NCBI GenBank assembly: GCA_027031325.1
Contig: JALVRI010000221.1
Location: 1 to 5,830, forward strand
Reading direction: 5' to 3'
Source of the DNA: Desulfobacteraceae bacterium
GTDB taxonomy: Bacteria; Desulfobacterota; Desulfobacteria; Desulfobacterales; Desulfosarcinaceae
DNA: 5,830 nucleotides
Shown here: one piece after another, positions 4,162 to 5,830 of the stretch
How positions within the stretch are numbered: position 1 is the stretch's first letter
Layout of the letters: the number at the start of each line of letters is the position of its first letter
Position numbers and translations under genes: made by a program
The notes under the pieces: model-generated
What the model was told of the DNA's origin: nothing
What the model saw: the letters and a program-made list of their open reading frames with translations, nothing else
Databases searched by the model: none

Positions 4162-5830
4162 ATGATACCAAGCCGTTTTGATGACAAGTCCGGTTTTACA
4201 CTGATCGAAATGGCGATCGTCATCGTCATTGTGGGGATAGTCTTGTCCATTGTCATTACGGTGCTTCCATCACTCATCAAATCGGCCAAGGTCAGAAAAT
4301 CGAGGGCCATCCTGGAAAAGATCGATTATGCCATCAAAGGATATGTGGCTGCCAATGGAAGGTGCCCATGTCCTGACACGGATGGTGACGGCCAGGAAAA
4401 CCGCACCAGCGGGTCCAATCCGCCGACCGACGACACATGCACCGCCTACGTGGGACAGGTCCCCTATGTCACCATAGGGTTGTCTGACGCCAAAGATGCC
4501 TGGAACAACCCTGTCCGCTACGGTGTTTACCGCGACATGATCCGTACAACCGTCAATGGATTGTGTTCCGCGGCCCCTTGCACCCTCTGCCTTACAAATT
4601 TCATTGCCAACCCCGACACCAATCTTGTCCATACCCATGATGGAACCACTGCTTCGGCCCAGGCCTGGGTCCTTGCCAGTGGTGGTTCCCAGGACAGCGA
4701 CGGGGCCAACGGATTTTTCGATGGCCGCAATGGCAGCGCCCCTGCCGAAGAATTCGAGGCTCCCGCCAAGGTGACGGACCAGTCCTACGACGATCTGGTG
4801 CGGGCCACATCTTTTGCCTACCTCAACGGCAACTTGTGTACCGGAAGCCCAGGAGGTGGTGCGGGCGGCGTAGCGGGAGCCGCCGAAAACAACTATAGCA
4901 ACGGATGCCAGAACGGAACCGACGATGATGGTGATGGTTACATAGATTGTGATGACCAGGATTGCTACGGCGTGGCGCCGTGCGCGCCAGGCGGCTCAAA
5001 CGTGAATATCGTAACCGGTTCCCTGCCCTCGGGCAAGGTTGCCGAAAACTACAATGCCACCATCCAGGCAAGCGGCGGGATGACCCCCTACCAGTGGCAA
5101 TTGACGAACAACGGCGGTTTCAGCAGCCTGTTTCTGCACACCTACACCGGGCAGCTATCGGGAAGGCTCGACCAGTGCCCCGGCACTCACACCATCACGG
5201 TATCCGTCACCGACTCCACCCCGGCGTCCGGCGGCGGGCCCAAAACCGCCAGCAAGTCCTTCCCCATCACGGTAACGGCCGACCTGAATCTAATCCGTAC
5301 CAGCGGCACCGGGACCGATATCCAGTGGACGACGGCATCCCAACAGGAAACCTTCGAAGTATCCGGGGGTCACGTCGGGGATATCTCCTGGAGCCTTTCC
5401 ACTGGAGGGGCCGACGGCTTCGAAGTCGCCGGTACAGGTTCAGGCTCCTGCGTAGTTCGCAAAAACGGGGAGACCACCACCGGCCCCGGCCCGTACACCT
5501 TCATCCTTACAGCCAGCGACTCGTCCTGTTCAGGCAACACCGCCCAGCTTACCTTCACCGTTACCATCCCCCTTTCAGGCTCGGGTGCCTCGGCGCCTTA
5601 TACCGTCGGGATGGAGGCCCAGTGGCGTTTCGACGAATGTACCACCTGGGACGGGGTAAACTACGACGTGATCGATTCTCTCGGAAACCCCCTCCATTAC
5701 GGACGGATTATCGGCTCGGTCCACGGGGTTCACAACGGCAAGATCTGCCGGGCGGCTTCTTTTGCGGGAGGCCAAGACCGGATCGTCAGCGATGTCCTGA
5801 GCGGATCGGACATCATGTCATTTTCCGATC
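4162..5830 (+). CDS. modular type IV pilin-like protein with metal-binding, Ig-like and LamG-like domains (3' end beyond window)
   Basis: The frame is open to the window edge (556 residues visible). The N-terminus is a class III prepilin signal: leader MIPSRFDDKSG, cleavage before FTLIE (Glu16 is position +5 of the mature protein) and a hydrophobic helix to about residue 36. Prepilin peptidase should process it for assembly into a pilus or pseudopilus. A pseudopilin-like head follows (about 66-222), with CPCPDTDGDGQEN (68-80), DAWNNPVRYGVYRD (112-125), ASGGSQDSDG (172-181) and YDDLVRA (209-215). After a Gly-rich linker (229-241) come a Cys-framed DDDGDG metal-binding motif (249-274), an Ig-like domain of He_PIG type (about 283-373: GSLPSGKVAENYNATIQASG), a second Ig-like beta domain (about 374-470) and the start of a LamG/ConA-like domain (from about 486: AQWRFDE, later GKICRAASFAGGQDRIV). 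There are sixteen Cys, so disulfides are likely outside the cell. I infer a pilus-borne adhesin or lectin. Ligand, partners and full length are unknown. Confidence 0.92.
   Translation, partial: MIPSRFDDKSGFTLIEMAIVIVIVGIVLSIVITVLPSLIKSAKVRKSRAILEKIDYAIKGYVAANGRCPCPDTDGDGQENRTSGSNPPTDDTCTAYVGQVPYVTIGLSDAKDAWNNPVRYGVYRDMIRTTVNGLCSAAPCTLCLTNFIANPDTNLVHTHDGTTASAQAWVLASGGSQDSDGANGFFDGRNGSAPAEEFEAPAKVTDQSYDDLVRATSFAYLNGNLCTGSPGGGAGGVAGAAENNYSNGCQNGTDDDGDGYIDCDDQDCYGVAPCAPGGSNVNIVTGSLPSGKVAENYNATIQASGGMTPYQWQLTNNGGFSSLFLHTYTGQLSGRLDQCPGTHTITVSVTDSTPASGGGPKTASKSFPITVTADLNLIRTSGTGTDIQWTTASQQETFEVSGGHVGDISWSLSTGGADGFEVAGTGSGSCVVRKNGETTTGPGPYTFILTASDSSCSGNTAQLTFTVTIPLSGSGASAPYTVGMEAQWRFDECTTWDGVNYDVIDSLGNPLHYGRIIGSVHGVHNGKICRAASFAGGQDRIVSDVLSGSDIMSFSD

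Overview
The window looks like chromosomal DNA of a Gram-negative, moderately GC-rich bacterium. A Desulfobacterota (delta-proteobacterial) origin is my best inference. It rests on the mix of an outer-membrane-type periplasmic LolA-like protein, type IV pilin machinery and a Cys-framed DDDGDG metal-binding motif of a kind common in secreted proteins of that group. No species can be named from the sequence alone. I see no CRISPR array, insertion sequence, rRNA or convincing tRNA.

The left part (1-3310) is a minus-strand housekeeping block. In transcription order it holds eno (enolase, complete, 425 aa), a secreted LolA-like protein of unknown function (329 aa, GTG start) and pyrG (CTP synthase, only the first 240 residues; the gene runs off the left edge). 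I see no clear terminator between the three genes, so they may be cotranscribed. The gaps are 123 bp and 197 bp. Eno makes phosphoenolpyruvate and PyrG makes CTP. Both products also feed envelope polysaccharide (Kdo) synthesis, which would fit the envelope protein between them, but that link is inference.

A divergent intergenic region (3311-3614) separates eno from two plus-strand genes. It carries a plausible sigma-70 promoter reading rightwards, with a small palindrome in its spacer. The first plus-strand gene (3615-4028) encodes a 137-aa winged-helix protein with a charged coiled-coil tail. The 133-bp gap after it contains a nested inverted repeat (two stems, about 12 and 9 bp).

The most interesting gene is the last (4162 to beyond 5830, 556 residues visible). 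It starts as a textbook type IV prepilin with a cleavage site G|FTLIE and a hydrophobic helix, followed by a pseudopilin-like head. It then continues through a Gly-rich linker, a Cys-framed DDDGDG metal-binding motif, two Ig-like beta domains and the beginning of a LamG/concanavalin-A-like domain. It appears to be a modular pilin: a pilin module carrying a large adhesive or carbohydrate-binding cargo. The gene is cut by the window edge, so its full architecture is unknown.
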